Assembly (NCBI RefSeq): GCF_002952215.1
Contig: NZ_CP022600.1
Span: 2,728,001-2,792,000 of the forward strand
Reading direction: 5' to 3'
DNA length: 64,000 bases
Source of the DNA: Porphyrobacter sp. HT-58-2
GTDB taxonomy: Bacteria > Pseudomonadota > Alphaproteobacteria > Sphingomonadales > Sphingomonadaceae
In this document: one piece after another, positions 54,336-63,898 of the stretch
How positions within the stretch are numbered: position 1 is the first letter of the stretch
Layout of the letters: every line of letters begins with the position of its first letter
Translations under genes and position numbers: made by a program
Notes under the pieces: model-generated
What the model saw: the letters and a program-made list of their open reading frames with translations, nothing else
Databases searched by the model: none
What the model was told of the DNA's origin: nothing

Positions 54336-54971
54336 ATGACTGACGATACGGCCCTCTCCGGCCTTTCCGGTTCCATCGTTCTCGACACCATCGTCCCGGA
54401 ACGTGCGCCCTGGCTGCACCATGTTGCCAAGGGGCAGACGCTGCGCATCGTCGATGTCGAGGGCAATCAGGCGGTCGATTTCCTGATCTATGCCGCCTCC
54501 GACGATGCCGAGCGTTATTCGGCGCAGGACACCGTCGCCGCGCAGGGCAACCTGTTCCTGCGCACCGGCACCGTGCTGCTGTCGAACGAGGGCAACCCGA
54601 TGATGACGATCGCCGGCTCCGCGGTCGATTATCACGACACGATCGGCGGGGCGTGTTCGTGCGAATCCAATACTTTGCGCTACGGACATCACACGAGACA
54701 TCAGCACGCCTGCGTCGACAATTTCCTCGAAGCCAACCTCACCCAAGGGCGCGGCAAGCGCGACATCGTGTCCAACATCAACTTCTTCATGAACGTGCCG
54801 GTGGAAGAGGATGGAACGCTCGGGATTGTCGACGGAATTTCAGCACCGGGCCTGACAGTCGATCTCAGAGCCGAGATGGACGTGGTCGTGGTCGTGTCCA
54901 ACTGCCCGCAAATCAACAATCCCTGCAACGCCTTCAACCCCACCCCCGTGCGCATGATCGTTGCGGCATGA
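54336..54971 (+). CDS. Urea-carboxylase-associated protein 1 / carboxyguanidine deiminase subunit (DUF1989)
   Basis: A 211-residue DUF1989 paralogue of the preceding protein and its likely partner. Family segments are GQTLRIVDVEGNQAVDFLIY, RYSAQDTVAAQGNLFL, GGACSCESNTLRYG, SNINFFMNVPVEEDG and LRAEMDVVVVVSNCPQINNPCN. CAGGAAAAC precedes the ATG. Its stop overlaps the start of the carboxylase gene (ATGA, 54968-54971), so deiminase and carboxylase should be made in step. Confidence 0.88.
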   Translation: MTDDTALSGLSGSIVLDTIVPERAPWLHHVAKGQTLRIVDVEGNQAVDFLIYAASDDAERYSAQDTVAAQGNLFLRTGTVLLSNEGNPMMTIAGSAVDYHDTIGGACSCESNTLRYGHHTRHQHACVDNFLEANLTQGRGKRDIVSNINFFMNVPVEEDGTLGIVDGISAPGLTVDLRAEMDVVVVVSNCPQINNPCNAFNPTPVRMIVAA

Positions 54972-57900
54972 GTTTCGACACGGTCCTCGTCGCCAATCGG
55001 GGCGCGATTGCCACCCGGATCATCCGCACCTGTCGGCGGATGGGGCTGAAATCGGTGGCGGTCTATTCCGAGGCCGATGCAGGCTCGCTCCACGTGGCGC
55101 AGGCCGATGTGGCGGTGTGCATCGGCCCCGCCCCCGCCGCCGAAAGCTACCTCAACGTCGCCGCGATTCTTGCCGCAGCGCAGGCGACCGGCGCGGGTGC
55201 AATCCATCCGGGCTACGGCTTCCTCGCCGAGAACGCCGACTTCGCCGAACAATGCGCCGCGGTGGGAATCGCCTTCATCGGGCCGACGCCTGACAACATC
55301 CGCACCTTCGGCCTCAAGCATTCCGCCCGCGCACTGGCCGAGGCGCATGACCTGCCGCTCGCTCCCGGCACGGGCCTCTTGACCGGCGAGGACGAGGCGG
55401 CAGAGGCTGCCGCGCGCATCGGCTATCCGGTGATGCTCAAGGCCACGGCAGGCGGCGGCGGCATCGGCATGCGGATCTGCGAAACCGAGGCCGCCGTGCG
55501 CGAGGGCTTTGCCGCTGTCGTCCGGCAGGGGCAGGCGAGTTTCGGCGATGCGGGCGTGTTCCTTGAACGCTACATCGCCAATGCCCGCCACATCGAGGTG
55601 CAGGTCTTCGGCGACGGGCAGGGCCGCGTCATGGCGCTGGGCGAACGCGACTGTTCGCTCCAGCGCCGCAACCAGAAGGTGGTCGAGGAAGCCCCCGCCC
55701 CCAACCTGCCTGAAGCCAAGCGCGCCGCGCTGATCGCGGCGGCGGTGCGATTGGGCGAAGTGGCACGATACCTTTCGGCGGGAACGGTCGAATTCCTCTA
55801 TGATGCCGACCGCGCGGAATTCTTCTTCCTCGAAATGAACACCCGGCTTCAGGTCGAACACGGCGTCACCGAGGAGGTGATGGGGATCGACCTCGTCGAA
55901 TGGATGATCCGCGGCGCGGCGGGCGATTTCGCCATGCTGGATGCCCCAGCGCCGACCCCCAAGGGCCATAGCGTGCAGGTGCGGCTCTACGCTGAAGACC
56001 CGGCATTGGATTACCGCCCGACCACGGGCAAGCTTACCAATGTCGTCTTTCCCGGCGATGTCAGGGCCGAGACCTGGGTGATGGCGGGCAGCAATGTCAG
56101 CGCCTTTTACGATCCGATGCTGGCCAAGCTGATTACACATGCGGCAACCCGCGAGGACGCGATTGCGGCGATGCAGGTCGCGCTCGCAGCATCGCGCGTG
56201 GACGGGATCGAGACCAACCTCAGGTGGCTGCGCGATGTGCTCGGCGAACCCCGCTTCATCAGCGGCGATGTCACCACCCGCCTGCTGGCGAGCGTCACCC
56301 ACCACCCCGCCAGCATCCGGGTAATCTCCGGCGGCACATCGACCACGGTGCAGGACTGGCCCGGCCGGCTCGGCCTGTGGGACGTGGGCGTGCCGCCTTC
56401 GGGGCCGATGGATGATCGCTCGCTTCGGCTCGGCAATCTGCTGCTCGGCAACCCCGAAGGCACGGCGGGGCTGGAAATCACTGCCAGCGGCCCGACCCTG
56501 CTGTTTGAGGCACCTGCGCGCATCTGCCTGACGGGCGCGGATTTCGGCGCGAAGCTGGACGGCGCGCCGGTGGCGCTCGGCCAGCCGCTCGACGTTGCCG
56601 CCGGGCAGACGCTTGCCATGGGGCGGGTCAGCGGCGGGGGGATGCGCGGCTATATCCTGTTCGCGGGCGGGCTCGACATTCCCGCCTATCTCGGCAGCGC
56701 GAGCACCTTCACGCTCGGCCAGTTCGGCGGCCACGCCGCGCGCGCGCTGGTGGCGGGCGATGTGCTGCACCTCGCCGGGGGCGAGACCACGGCCCCGGCA
56801 CTGGCCGGGGGCCTGCCACCGCTCGGCAAGAGCTGGGAGCTGCGCGTCCTCTACGGCCCCCACGGCACGCCCGATTTCTTCACGCCGGATGATATCGCCC
56901 GCTTCCTCGCCGCCGATTGGCAGGTGCATTACAACTCCAACCGCACCGGGGTGCGTCTCGTCGGTCCCAAGCCGGAATGGGCGCGGCGCGACGGGGGCGA
57001 GGCGGGGCTGCATCCGTCGAACATCCACGACAACCCCTATGCCATCGGCGCGGTCGATTTCACCGGCGACATGCCGATCATCCTCGGGCCGGACGGGCCA
57101 TCGCTGGGCGGGTTCGTCTGCCCCTTCACCGTGATCGCCGCCGACCGCTGGAAGATCGGGCAACTTGCGCCCGATGACCGGGTGCGCTTCGTCCCCGTCA
57201 CCATCGACGACGCCATGGCTGCCGACGCCGCGCCGCTCACCGCCCTGCCCGCGCCGACAGCAGCGCGAAGCATTGCCACCCTCTCCCCGATCCTCGCCGA
57301 ATTGCCCGCGCAAGGCGCCCGCCCGCGCGTCACATGGCGCCAGCAGGGGGATCGCAACATCCTCGTCGAATATGGCGAGATCGTGCTCGATATCGAACTG
57401 CGCATCCGCGTCCACGCGCTGATGCAGCAGCTCGAAGCGATGCAGCTTCCCGGCGTGATCGACATCACCCCCGGCATCCGTTCGCTGCAATTGCATTTCG
57501 ACGGCAAGGTGCTCGATCAGGCGGGCGCGCTCGCGGCGCTGATGCAGGCCGAGGAGGCAATGGGCGATCTGGAGGATTTCACCACGCCGTCGCGCATCGT
57601 CCACCTGCCGCTGAGCTGGCGCGATCCCGCGATCACCGAGACCATCGAGAAATACATGGGCGCAGTGCGCGACGATGCGCCGTGGTGCCCGGACAATATC
57701 GAGTTCATCCGCCGCATCAACGGCCTTGCCGATACGCAGGCGGTGGAAGACCTGATCTTCGATGCCAGCTACCTCGTGCTAGGCCTCGGCGATGTCTATC
57801 TCGGCGCGCCGGTGGCGACACCGGTCGATCCGCGCCACCGGCTGGTGACCACCAAATACAATCCCGCGCGCACCTGGACCCCGCCCAACGTGGTCGGCAT

Positions 57901-58552
57901 CGGTGGGGCTTACATGTGCATCTACGGCATGGAAGGGCCGGGCGGTTACCAGCTGTTCGGGCGCACCATCCAGGTGTGGAACACCCACCGGCAAACCGAT
58001 GCTTTCGTCGATGGCAAGCCGTGGCTGCTCAGGTTCTTCGACCAGATCCGCTTCTATCCGGTCTCGGCAGAGGAACTGGCCGAATGGCGGCGCGATTTTC
58101 CCACCGGGCGGCGGTCGATCCGGGTGGAGGAGACCACCTTCCGCCTCGCCGATTACCGCGCCTTCCTGAAGGAAAATGCCGACAGCATCGCCACGTTCGA
58201 GGCCCAGCGACAGGCCGCCTTCGATGCCGAACGCGCCGCGTGGGAGGCAAGCGGCGAATTCGACCGCGTCACCGATCTGCTTGCCGAAGATGCGCCCGGA
58301 GCGGCCGAAGCCATCGACCTGCCCGAAGGTACCGACCTGATCGAGGCGCCCTTTGGCGGCTCTGTGTGGAAGCTGCTGGTCGCTCCCGGTGACGAGGTGG
58401 CCGAAGGCGAGGTTATCGCCGTGATCGAGGCGATGAAGATGGAATGCCCCTTGGAAAGCCCGGCCAGTGGCACCATCGCCGCGCTCTATATCGAGGAACG
58501 CCAGTCGCTCCAGCCTGGCGCGCCGATGCTGGCGCTGAGGAGAGCCTCGTGA
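54968..58552 (+). CDS. Biotin-dependent guanidine/urea carboxylase
   Basis: A 1194-residue carboxylase. Residues 1-450 are biotin carboxylase (VANRGAIATRIIRTC, KATAGGGGIGMRI, FFLEMNTRLQVEHGVTE). About 465-1010 is the carboxyltransferase region with KipA-like then KipI-like domains (TTVQDWPGRLGLWDVGVPPSG; DGGEAGLHPSNIHD). The C-terminal biotinyl domain carries the acceptor lysine in EAMKMEC (Lys1157). Classically called urea carboxylase; homologues in clusters with two DUF1989 proteins prefer guanidine. The residue reported to separate the two groups appears as Asp697 (AVDFTGDMP), which would favour guanidine; I recall this from the literature and cannot verify it here. ATP and bicarbonate are cosubstrates. 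Confidence 0.92.
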   Translation: MSFDTVLVANRGAIATRIIRTCRRMGLKSVAVYSEADAGSLHVAQADVAVCIGPAPAAESYLNVAAILAAAQATGAGAIHPGYGFLAENADFAEQCAAVGIAFIGPTPDNIRTFGLKHSARALAEAHDLPLAPGTGLLTGEDEAAEAAARIGYPVMLKATAGGGGIGMRICETEAAVREGFAAVVRQGQASFGDAGVFLERYIANARHIEVQVFGDGQGRVMALGERDCSLQRRNQKVVEEAPAPNLPEAKRAALIAAAVRLGEVARYLSAGTVEFLYDADRAEFFFLEMNTRLQVEHGVTEEVMGIDLVEWMIRGAAGDFAMLDAPAPTPKGHSVQVRLYAEDPALDYRPTTGKLTNVVFPGDVRAETWVMAGSNVSAFYDPMLAKLITHAATREDAIAAMQVALAASRVDGIETNLRWLRDVLGEPRFISGDVTTRLLASVTHHPASIRVISGGTSTTVQDWPGRLGLWDVGVPPSGPMDDRSLRLGNLLLGNPEGTAGLEITASGPTLLFEAPARICLTGADFGAKLDGAPVALGQPLDVAAGQTLAMGRVSGGGMRGYILFAGGLDIPAYLGSASTFTLGQFGGHAARALVAGDVLHLAGGETTAPALAGGLPPLGKSWELRVLYGPHGTPDFFTPDDIARFLAADWQVHYNSNRTGVRLVGPKPEWARRDGGEAGLHPSNIHDNPYAIGAVDFTGDMPIILGPDGPSLGGFVCPFTVIAADRWKIGQLAPDDRVRFVPVTIDDAMAADAAPLTALPAPTAARSIATLSPILAELPAQGARPRVTWRQQGDRNILVEYGEIVLDIELRIRVHALMQQLEAMQLPGVIDITPGIRSLQLHFDGKVLDQAGALAALMQAEEAMGDLEDFTTPSRIVHLPLSWRDPAITETIEKYMGAVRDDAPWCPDNIEFIRRINGLADTQAVEDLIFDASYLVLGLGDVYLGAPVATPVDPRHRLVTTKYNPARTWTPPNVVGIGGAYMCIYGMEGPGGYQLFGRTIQVWNTHRQTDAFVDGKPWLLRFFDQIRFYPVSAEELAEWRRDFPTGRRSIRVEETTFRLADYRAFLKENADSIATFEAQRQAAFDAERAAWEASGEFDRVTDLLAEDAPGAAEAIDLPEGTDLIEAPFGGSVWKLLVAPGDEVAEGEVIAVIEAMKMECPLESPASGTIAALYIEERQSLQPGAPMLALRRAS

Positions 58553-60315
58553 CCGCGCCCGAACGCCTTTCCGCCGGGGCCATCGCAGCCGCCGTCACTG
58601 CGGGCGAGAGCAGCGCGGTCGCGGTGATGGAAGCCACGCTCGCCCGGCTCGCCGCCTATGACGCGATCCAGCCGCAGGTGTGGATCAGCCGCGCCGACCC
58701 GCAAGCCCTGCTGGACGCCGCCCGCGCCATCGACGCGCGCGTGGCGGCAGGCGAGTACCTGCCGCTGGCAGGCGTGCCCTATGCCGCCAAGGACAATATC
58801 GATGTTGCGGGGCTTGAGACCACCGCCGCCTGCCCCGCCTTCGCCTATCAGCCGGAACGCTCGGCGACGGTGATCGAACGGCTTGAGGGGGCGGGCGCGA
58901 TCTGCGTCGGCAAGACCAATCTCGACCAGTTCGCCACCGGCCTTGTCGGTACGCGCAGCCCCTATGGCGCGCCGCGCAACGCCAGCAACCTCGCCTATGT
59001 CAGCGGCGGATCGAGTTCCGGCTCGGCGGTGGCGGTGGCGGCGGGGCTGGTCGCCTTCGCGCTCGCCACCGATACGGCGGGATCGGGGCGGGTTCCGGCG
59101 GCGTTCAACCACCTCGTCGGGCTGAAGCCGACCAAGGGCCGCTGGAGCACGCAGGGGCTGGTGCCCGCGTGTCGCAGCATCGACTGCATCACCGTGTTCA
59201 CCGACGCGCCCGGCGATGCGGCGCTGGTCGACAGCGTGGTTGCGGGGTTCGATGCGGCCGACCCCTTCTCGCGCCCGCTGGCCGATGTGGCGATTGCGGG
59301 CAAGCGCATCGGCGTTCCGCGCCCTGACCAGCGGGTGTTCTTCGGCGATTTGCAGTCGGAGGAACTCTACGCGCGCGCACTGGCGGTGCTGGGCCAGACG
59401 CACGCGCTGGTCGAAGTGGACATCGCCCCGCTGCTCGAAGCCGCGCAATTGCTCTATGGCGGGCCGTGGGTGGCCGAGCGCACTGCTGCGGTCGAAGCCC
59501 TGCTGCAGAGCGATCCCGATGCTATCGAACCCACCGTGCGCAGCATCCTTGAACCCGGTCTCGCAATGACCGCGGTCGAGACCTGGAACGGGATCTATCG
59601 CCTCGCCGAACTCGCCCGCCATGCCGAGGCACTGTGGCACCACGTCGATGCGCTCGCCTTCCCCACCACTGGCACCACCTATCGCGTCGCCGAACTGGCC
59701 GCGGCGCCGGTGGCGCTCAACAGCAATCTCGGGCGCTACACCAATTTCGTCAATTTGTTGGACATGGCTGCGGTCGCGGTACCGGCAGGCGCGCGGCACA
59801 ACGGCACAGGCTTCGGCATCACTCTGATCGGCCCGGCGCACAGCGACCTCGCGCTGATCGCCATGGCGCAGGATTATCTCGCAGCCGCAATGCTTCCCGC
59901 CCTCCCCCCGCTTGACCTTGGAGACCACATGGACACCGTCAAACTCGCCGTCGTCGGCGCGCATCTTGAAGGCATGCCGCTGCACTGGCAGCTCACCAGC
60001 CGGAGCGCGAAATTCATCGGTGCATTCACCACCGCGCCGACCTATCGCCTTTACGCCATGGCCGATTCTGTTCCGCCCAAGCCTGCCCTCGTGCACAGCC
60101 CCGATGGCGGCGAAATCGCACTCGAGGTGTATGAGCTGGGCATGGCCGAATTCGGCAGCTTCGTTGCCGAAGTCCCGCCGCCGCTGGCGATCGGCACGGT
60201 CACGCTTGCCGACGGCACCAGCGTCAAGGGCTTCGTCGCCGAGCCGCGCGCGACCCTTGGGGCCGAGGACATCACCCATCTGGGCGGCTGGCGCGCCTAT
60301 ATCGGGAGGGACTGA
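58549..60315 (+). CDS. atzF: Allophanate hydrolase AtzF
   Basis: A 588-residue amidase-signature enzyme that cleaves allophanate to two ammonia and CO2, the last step of the pathway. The catalytic triad is visible as Lys81 (AAKDNID), Ser155 (SGGSSSGSA) and Ser179 (DTAGSGRVP). A C-terminal domain (about 465-588, DTVKLAVVGAHLEGMPLHWQL) is the small allophanate-hydrolase domain. The start is GTG in a GTGA overlap with the carboxylase stop, with GAGGAG before it. An ATG-free in-frame extension upstream lies in the carboxylase gene and is rejected. Confidence 0.95.
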   Translation: MTAPERLSAGAIAAAVTAGESSAVAVMEATLARLAAYDAIQPQVWISRADPQALLDAARAIDARVAAGEYLPLAGVPYAAKDNIDVAGLETTAACPAFAYQPERSATVIERLEGAGAICVGKTNLDQFATGLVGTRSPYGAPRNASNLAYVSGGSSSGSAVAVAAGLVAFALATDTAGSGRVPAAFNHLVGLKPTKGRWSTQGLVPACRSIDCITVFTDAPGDAALVDSVVAGFDAADPFSRPLADVAIAGKRIGVPRPDQRVFFGDLQSEELYARALAVLGQTHALVEVDIAPLLEAAQLLYGGPWVAERTAAVEALLQSDPDAIEPTVRSILEPGLAMTAVETWNGIYRLAELARHAEALWHHVDALAFPTTGTTYRVAELAAAPVALNSNLGRYTNFVNLLDMAAVAVPAGARHNGTGFGITLIGPAHSDLALIAMAQDYLAAAMLPALPPLDLGDHMDTVKLAVVGAHLEGMPLHWQLTSRSAKFIGAFTTAPTYRLYAMADSVPPKPALVHSPDGGEIALEVYELGMAEFGSFVAEVPPPLAIGTVTLADGTSVKGFVAEPRATLGAEDITHLGGWRAYIGRD

Positions 60316-61806
60316 TTGCCGAACGATGCCGCCGATACCCTGCTGACATTGCTGCATGAACGCGGCGAGGATGCGCATGCGGCGACGCTGGCGGCGTTGC
60401 TCGACGATTACGCAGCACTGGCCCGCGCCAAGGACGCTGCCGAAGCCGCCAACGAAGCCAAGACCCGCTTCCTCGCCAGCGTCAGCCACGAGATTCGCTC
60501 GCCGCTCAATGCGATCTACGGCTATGCCCAGCTGCTTGAACGCGGCGAAGGACACAATCCGGTCGAAGCGGGCAAGGTCATCCGCCGCAGCGCCGAACAC
60601 CTGTCCAACCTTGTCGAAGGCCTGCTCGATATCGCGCAGGTCGAAAGCGGATCATTGAAGCTGGCGCGCAACACGATCCGCTTTCCTGCCTTTCTGCGGC
60701 AGGTGGTCGACATGTTCGCTCCGCAAGCGACGATGAAGGGTCTGTCACTCACACTGGATGCACCGCCAAGCCTGCCCGAATTCGTCCGCACCGATCCCAA
60801 GCGTTTGCGGCAGGTGCTTATCAATCTCCTGTCCAACGCCATCAAGTTCACCGATCATGGGACAGTCGCGCTGAAGGTGCATTACCGCAACCAGCTGGCG
60901 CGGTTCGAGGTGGTCGACAGCGGGATCGGCATCCCGCCCGATGACATGGCGCGCATCCTGATGCCGTTCGAGCGCGGCGGCGGCGCTTCCGCAGAGCGGG
61001 CAGGGGTCGGCCTCGGCCTCGCGATCACGCAGGCGCTGGTGCATATCATGGGCGGCGAACTGACGGTGGAGAGCACGCCCGATGAAGGCTCGCGCTTCAT
61101 CGTCCGGCTGATGCTCTCGCAGCCCCTGACGCCGCCTGCGGATCTGCCAGAGGGCGAGACGCCGCACCTTTACCTCGGGCGCGAGCGCAGGCTGTTGCTG
61201 ATCGATGATGATCCCGCACACCGCGAAGCCCTGCGCGCCCTGCTGGAGGCGCGCGGCTTTCGGGTAAAGAGCGCCGCCAGCGGCGAAGAAGGGCTGGCAC
61301 AGGCAGGCGACATGCAGCTCGATCTGGTTCTGCTCGATGTCTCCATGCCGGGCATGAGCGGGTGGGAGACAGCGGCATTGCTGCGCCAGCGCCATGGCCA
61401 ACGGCTCAGGATTGTAATGCTATCGGGCGAAGCGCAGCAGTCGGGCCCGGAGGAGAATGGTGCTCCGGTCAACGATGTGTTCGTGACCAAGCCGTTCGAT
61501 TTCGCCGTGCTGCTCGACGTCATCAGCCAACAGCTCGGTCTGGAATGGCCGCAGCCGCCCACAAGCGCAAAGGACGACGCCCACGCCGCGCTGCCCACCT
61601 TGATGGTGGCAGAGGCCCGGCCCCACTTGGACGAAATCGCACGGCTGGTGCGGATCGGCCATGTCCGCGCGATCGAGGCGCAGATCGATGCCATCGCCGC
61701 GCTAGGACCGCAGGCGGCTGCATTGGCAGAGCGGATGCGCGTGTATCTTGACGCTTTCGACCTCAAGGCGCTGGCAGCGCTGGCGCGGACGGAGAACGGG
61801 ACATGA
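60316..61806 (+). CDS. Soluble hybrid histidine kinase
   Basis: A 496-residue kinase with no membrane segment. A short N-terminal coiled region leads to HisKA (phospho-acceptor His58 in SVSHEIRSPLNA), HATPase (NLLSNAIKF, VVDSGIGIPPDD, GVGLGLAITQ), and a receiver domain (about 295-410) with Asp341 in LLDVSMPGMSG. An 80-residue helical tail may be an Hpt-like or dimer region. The TTG start abuts the AtzF stop directly (TGATTG), with GGAGGG just before, so it is translated with the guanidine operon. It lacks a recognisable sensor domain and may sense a cytosolic signal through a partner. Confidence 0.88.
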   Translation: MPNDAADTLLTLLHERGEDAHAATLAALLDDYAALARAKDAAEAANEAKTRFLASVSHEIRSPLNAIYGYAQLLERGEGHNPVEAGKVIRRSAEHLSNLVEGLLDIAQVESGSLKLARNTIRFPAFLRQVVDMFAPQATMKGLSLTLDAPPSLPEFVRTDPKRLRQVLINLLSNAIKFTDHGTVALKVHYRNQLARFEVVDSGIGIPPDDMARILMPFERGGGASAERAGVGLGLAITQALVHIMGGELTVESTPDEGSRFIVRLMLSQPLTPPADLPEGETPHLYLGRERRLLLIDDDPAHREALRALLEARGFRVKSAASGEEGLAQAGDMQLDLVLLDVSMPGMSGWETAALLRQRHGQRLRIVMLSGEAQQSGPEENGAPVNDVFVTKPFDFAVLLDVISQQLGLEWPQPPTSAKDDAHAALPTLMVAEARPHLDEIARLVRIGHVRAIEAQIDAIAALGPQAAALAERMRVYLDAFDLKALAALARTENGT

Positions 61807-62729
61807 TTGCGACAGACCGCCCATCCAGCGCGCGCGACTGCATTCTGGTGGTCGACGACAATCCTGAATCATTGCGCTTTCTGGTCGATACTCTCGAAGC
61901 AGAAGGCATGGACGTGCTGATCGCTCGCAGCGGCGAGGCAACGCTTGAACTGCTGGGCGAGGTGTTGCCCCATCTCATCCTGATGGATGCGGTGATGCCG
62001 GGCCTGTCGGGGCTGGAGACCACCCGCCGGATCAAGGCGAACCCGGCGAGCGCGCATATCCCGGTGATCTTCATGACCGGCCTGACCGATCCTGATCATG
62101 TCATCGCTGCCCTTGAAACCGGCGGGGTCGACTACGTCCGCAAGCCTGTGGTGGTCGGCGAACTGCTGGCGCGCATGAGGGTGCATCTTGCCAATGCCCG
62201 CGCCTCGTACCGCTCGCGCCTCGCCTTGGGCCGCGCCGGGCGCAGCCTTGCGGCTATCGGCATTGCAGGCGACCTGCTGTGGTGCACGCCGCAGGCCGAG
62301 GGCCTGTTTCAGCGCCTTGACCCTGACTGGGACAGCAACAGCAGCAGGGTGCCGTTAGGCCTTGCTCCCGCCCTTGCCCAATTGCGCGGCGATCCGGGCC
62401 ACGGCAGCAACGTCACGCTCAAGCTTGCCGGGATCGAGATCGAGGTCGCGCTGGCCGAAAGCGACCGCCCCGAAGAGGCGCTGTTCAAGATCACCGAAGT
62501 GGGCGAGGCTTCCAAGGTCGATGTCCTGCTGCGCAACACCGATCTGACCCGGCGCGAGGCCGAGGTGCTGTTGTGGGTCAGCTATGGCAAGACCAACCGC
62601 ACGGTCAGCGAGATTCTCGGCATCAGCCCGCGCACGGTCAACAAGCACCTGGAGCAGGTGTTCCGAAAGCTCGGTGTGGAAACGCGCGCTGCCGCAACTG
62701 CAGTCGCTGTGCGGTATCTTTCTGAATAA
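61803..62729 (+). CDS. Response regulator with receiver and LuxR-type HTH domains
   Basis: A 308-residue regulator. The N-terminal receiver (about 13-125) has acidic pocket VVDDN and phospho-acceptor Asp62 in LMDAVMPGLSG. A middle segment of about 110 residues is not recognised. The C-terminal LuxR helix-turn-helix reads LTRREAEVLLWVSYGKTNRTVSEILGISPRTVNKHLEQVFRKLGV. It overlaps the kinase gene by ATGA and is its cognate partner. It could regulate nitrogen or guanidine genes. Confidence 0.9.
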   Translation: MIATDRPSSARDCILVVDDNPESLRFLVDTLEAEGMDVLIARSGEATLELLGEVLPHLILMDAVMPGLSGLETTRRIKANPASAHIPVIFMTGLTDPDHVIAALETGGVDYVRKPVVVGELLARMRVHLANARASYRSRLALGRAGRSLAAIGIAGDLLWCTPQAEGLFQRLDPDWDSNSSRVPLGLAPALAQLRGDPGHGSNVTLKLAGIEIEVALAESDRPEEALFKITEVGEASKVDVLLRNTDLTRREAEVLLWVSYGKTNRTVSEILGISPRTVNKHLEQVFRKLGVETRAAATAVAVRYLSE

Positions 62730-62890
62730 ATTCAGACACCTGAACCAAAGGGGTGTCGATCAGCCGCACACCCTACGTCATTTGGACACTTACCCAAACC
62801 CGGCAGCTTGCCATGGGTAGCAGCGTGGATCGGAGACCGAGGTTGCGCAGCCAGTGCAACCAGTGACAAACGTCTGATCGGAGTGAGTAA

Positions 62891-63898
62891 ATGGCCGGAG
62901 TACGGGTTGGAAATCGGATCATCGGGGCAGATTCCCCCGTTACGGTCGGATGGGAGAACATCGGCCGGGTGGAAGGCGGCCCGATCAAGCAGTTTGTCTT
63001 CACCTGGTTCCAGCCGGCCGTCCTGTTCGGCCTGATCGCCTTCTGGTATTACGCCCCCAACGAATGGGCGCTTGCCTCGATCGGGATTGCGATCGGCCTC
63101 GGTTTCAAGGTGCTGCTGCTGGGCCTCGAATGGGTCAATCCGCGGTATCGCAGCTGGCAGCTGACCTGGAAGGAATTCGCCACCGACGTCTTCTATGTCG
63201 GGATGGGCTACACGCTGCTGCGGATCGTTGACGCCTATATCGGCGACGGGGTGATGATCGAGGCTGTTCAGAACGCCTTCGATTGGGAAAAGGTCTCGTG
63301 GTTCACAGGCCTCCCGCTGCTCGTTCAGGCCATCCTGATTTCGATGATTTTCGATTTTGGCCAATACTGGATGCATCGCGGGATGCACAACTGGTATCCG
63401 CTGTGGCTGACCCACGCGCCGCACCACTACATCACCCAGCTCAACATCAACAAAGGCGCGGTCGGAAACCCGGTCGAACTGTTCCTGATCGGTTTGGGGA
63501 TTGGCGGGTTCTTCGATTTCCTGCCCCGCGCGGCCCTGCTGGCGGGCGCGATCGGCATGGCGGTGGGAACCTATCAGCACATCAATGTGCGCTTCAACAC
63601 CCCGCGCTGGTGGAGGTTCATCTTCAACACCACCGAGCATCATTCGGTTCACCATTCGCAGGACTACGAAGCAACCCGCAGCAATTACGCCAGCACCTGG
63701 ATCATCTGGGATCGCATTTTCGGCACCTGCGTCGATGGAGAGGCCGAACTCCTGGGCATGGAGGGCGGTCGCCGCATGGATATCGCCGAAACCATGGTGT
63801 TCCCCTTCACTGAGGGTTACAAGACCTTCAAGGCATGGTTGCGCGGGCGGTTACAGACACCCGAGACTGCCGAGCCGCAGGCGGAGCCGGCCGAGTGA
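62891..63898 (+). CDS. Sterol desaturase / fatty acid hydroxylase family protein
   Basis: A 335-residue membrane di-iron enzyme of the sterol desaturase/fatty acid hydroxylase superfamily. Its histidine boxes are HRGMH (162-166), HAPHH (175-179) and EHHSVHH. Four to five hydrophobic segments anchor it in the inner membrane. The family hydroxylates or desaturates lipids such as hopanoids, carotenoids or fatty acids; in Sphingomonadales carotenoid or hopanoid modification is plausible, but the substrate is not shown. CGGAGTGAG precedes the ATG. The stop overlaps the next gene (GTGA). Confidence 0.88.
   Translation: MAGVRVGNRIIGADSPVTVGWENIGRVEGGPIKQFVFTWFQPAVLFGLIAFWYYAPNEWALASIGIAIGLGFKVLLLGLEWVNPRYRSWQLTWKEFATDVFYVGMGYTLLRIVDAYIGDGVMIEAVQNAFDWEKVSWFTGLPLLVQAILISMIFDFGQYWMHRGMHNWYPLWLTHAPHHYITQLNINKGAVGNPVELFLIGLGIGGFFDFLPRAALLAGAIGMAVGTYQHINVRFNTPRWWRFIFNTTEHHSVHHSQDYEATRSNYASTWIIWDRIFGTCVDGEAELLGMEGGRRMDIAETMVFPFTEGYKTFKAWLRGRLQTPETAEPQAEPAE

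Noticed and set aside
54701..57604. 967-residue open frame antisense to the carboxylase
   Set aside because: Shadow of the biotin carboxylase gene; low-complexity composition and no motif.
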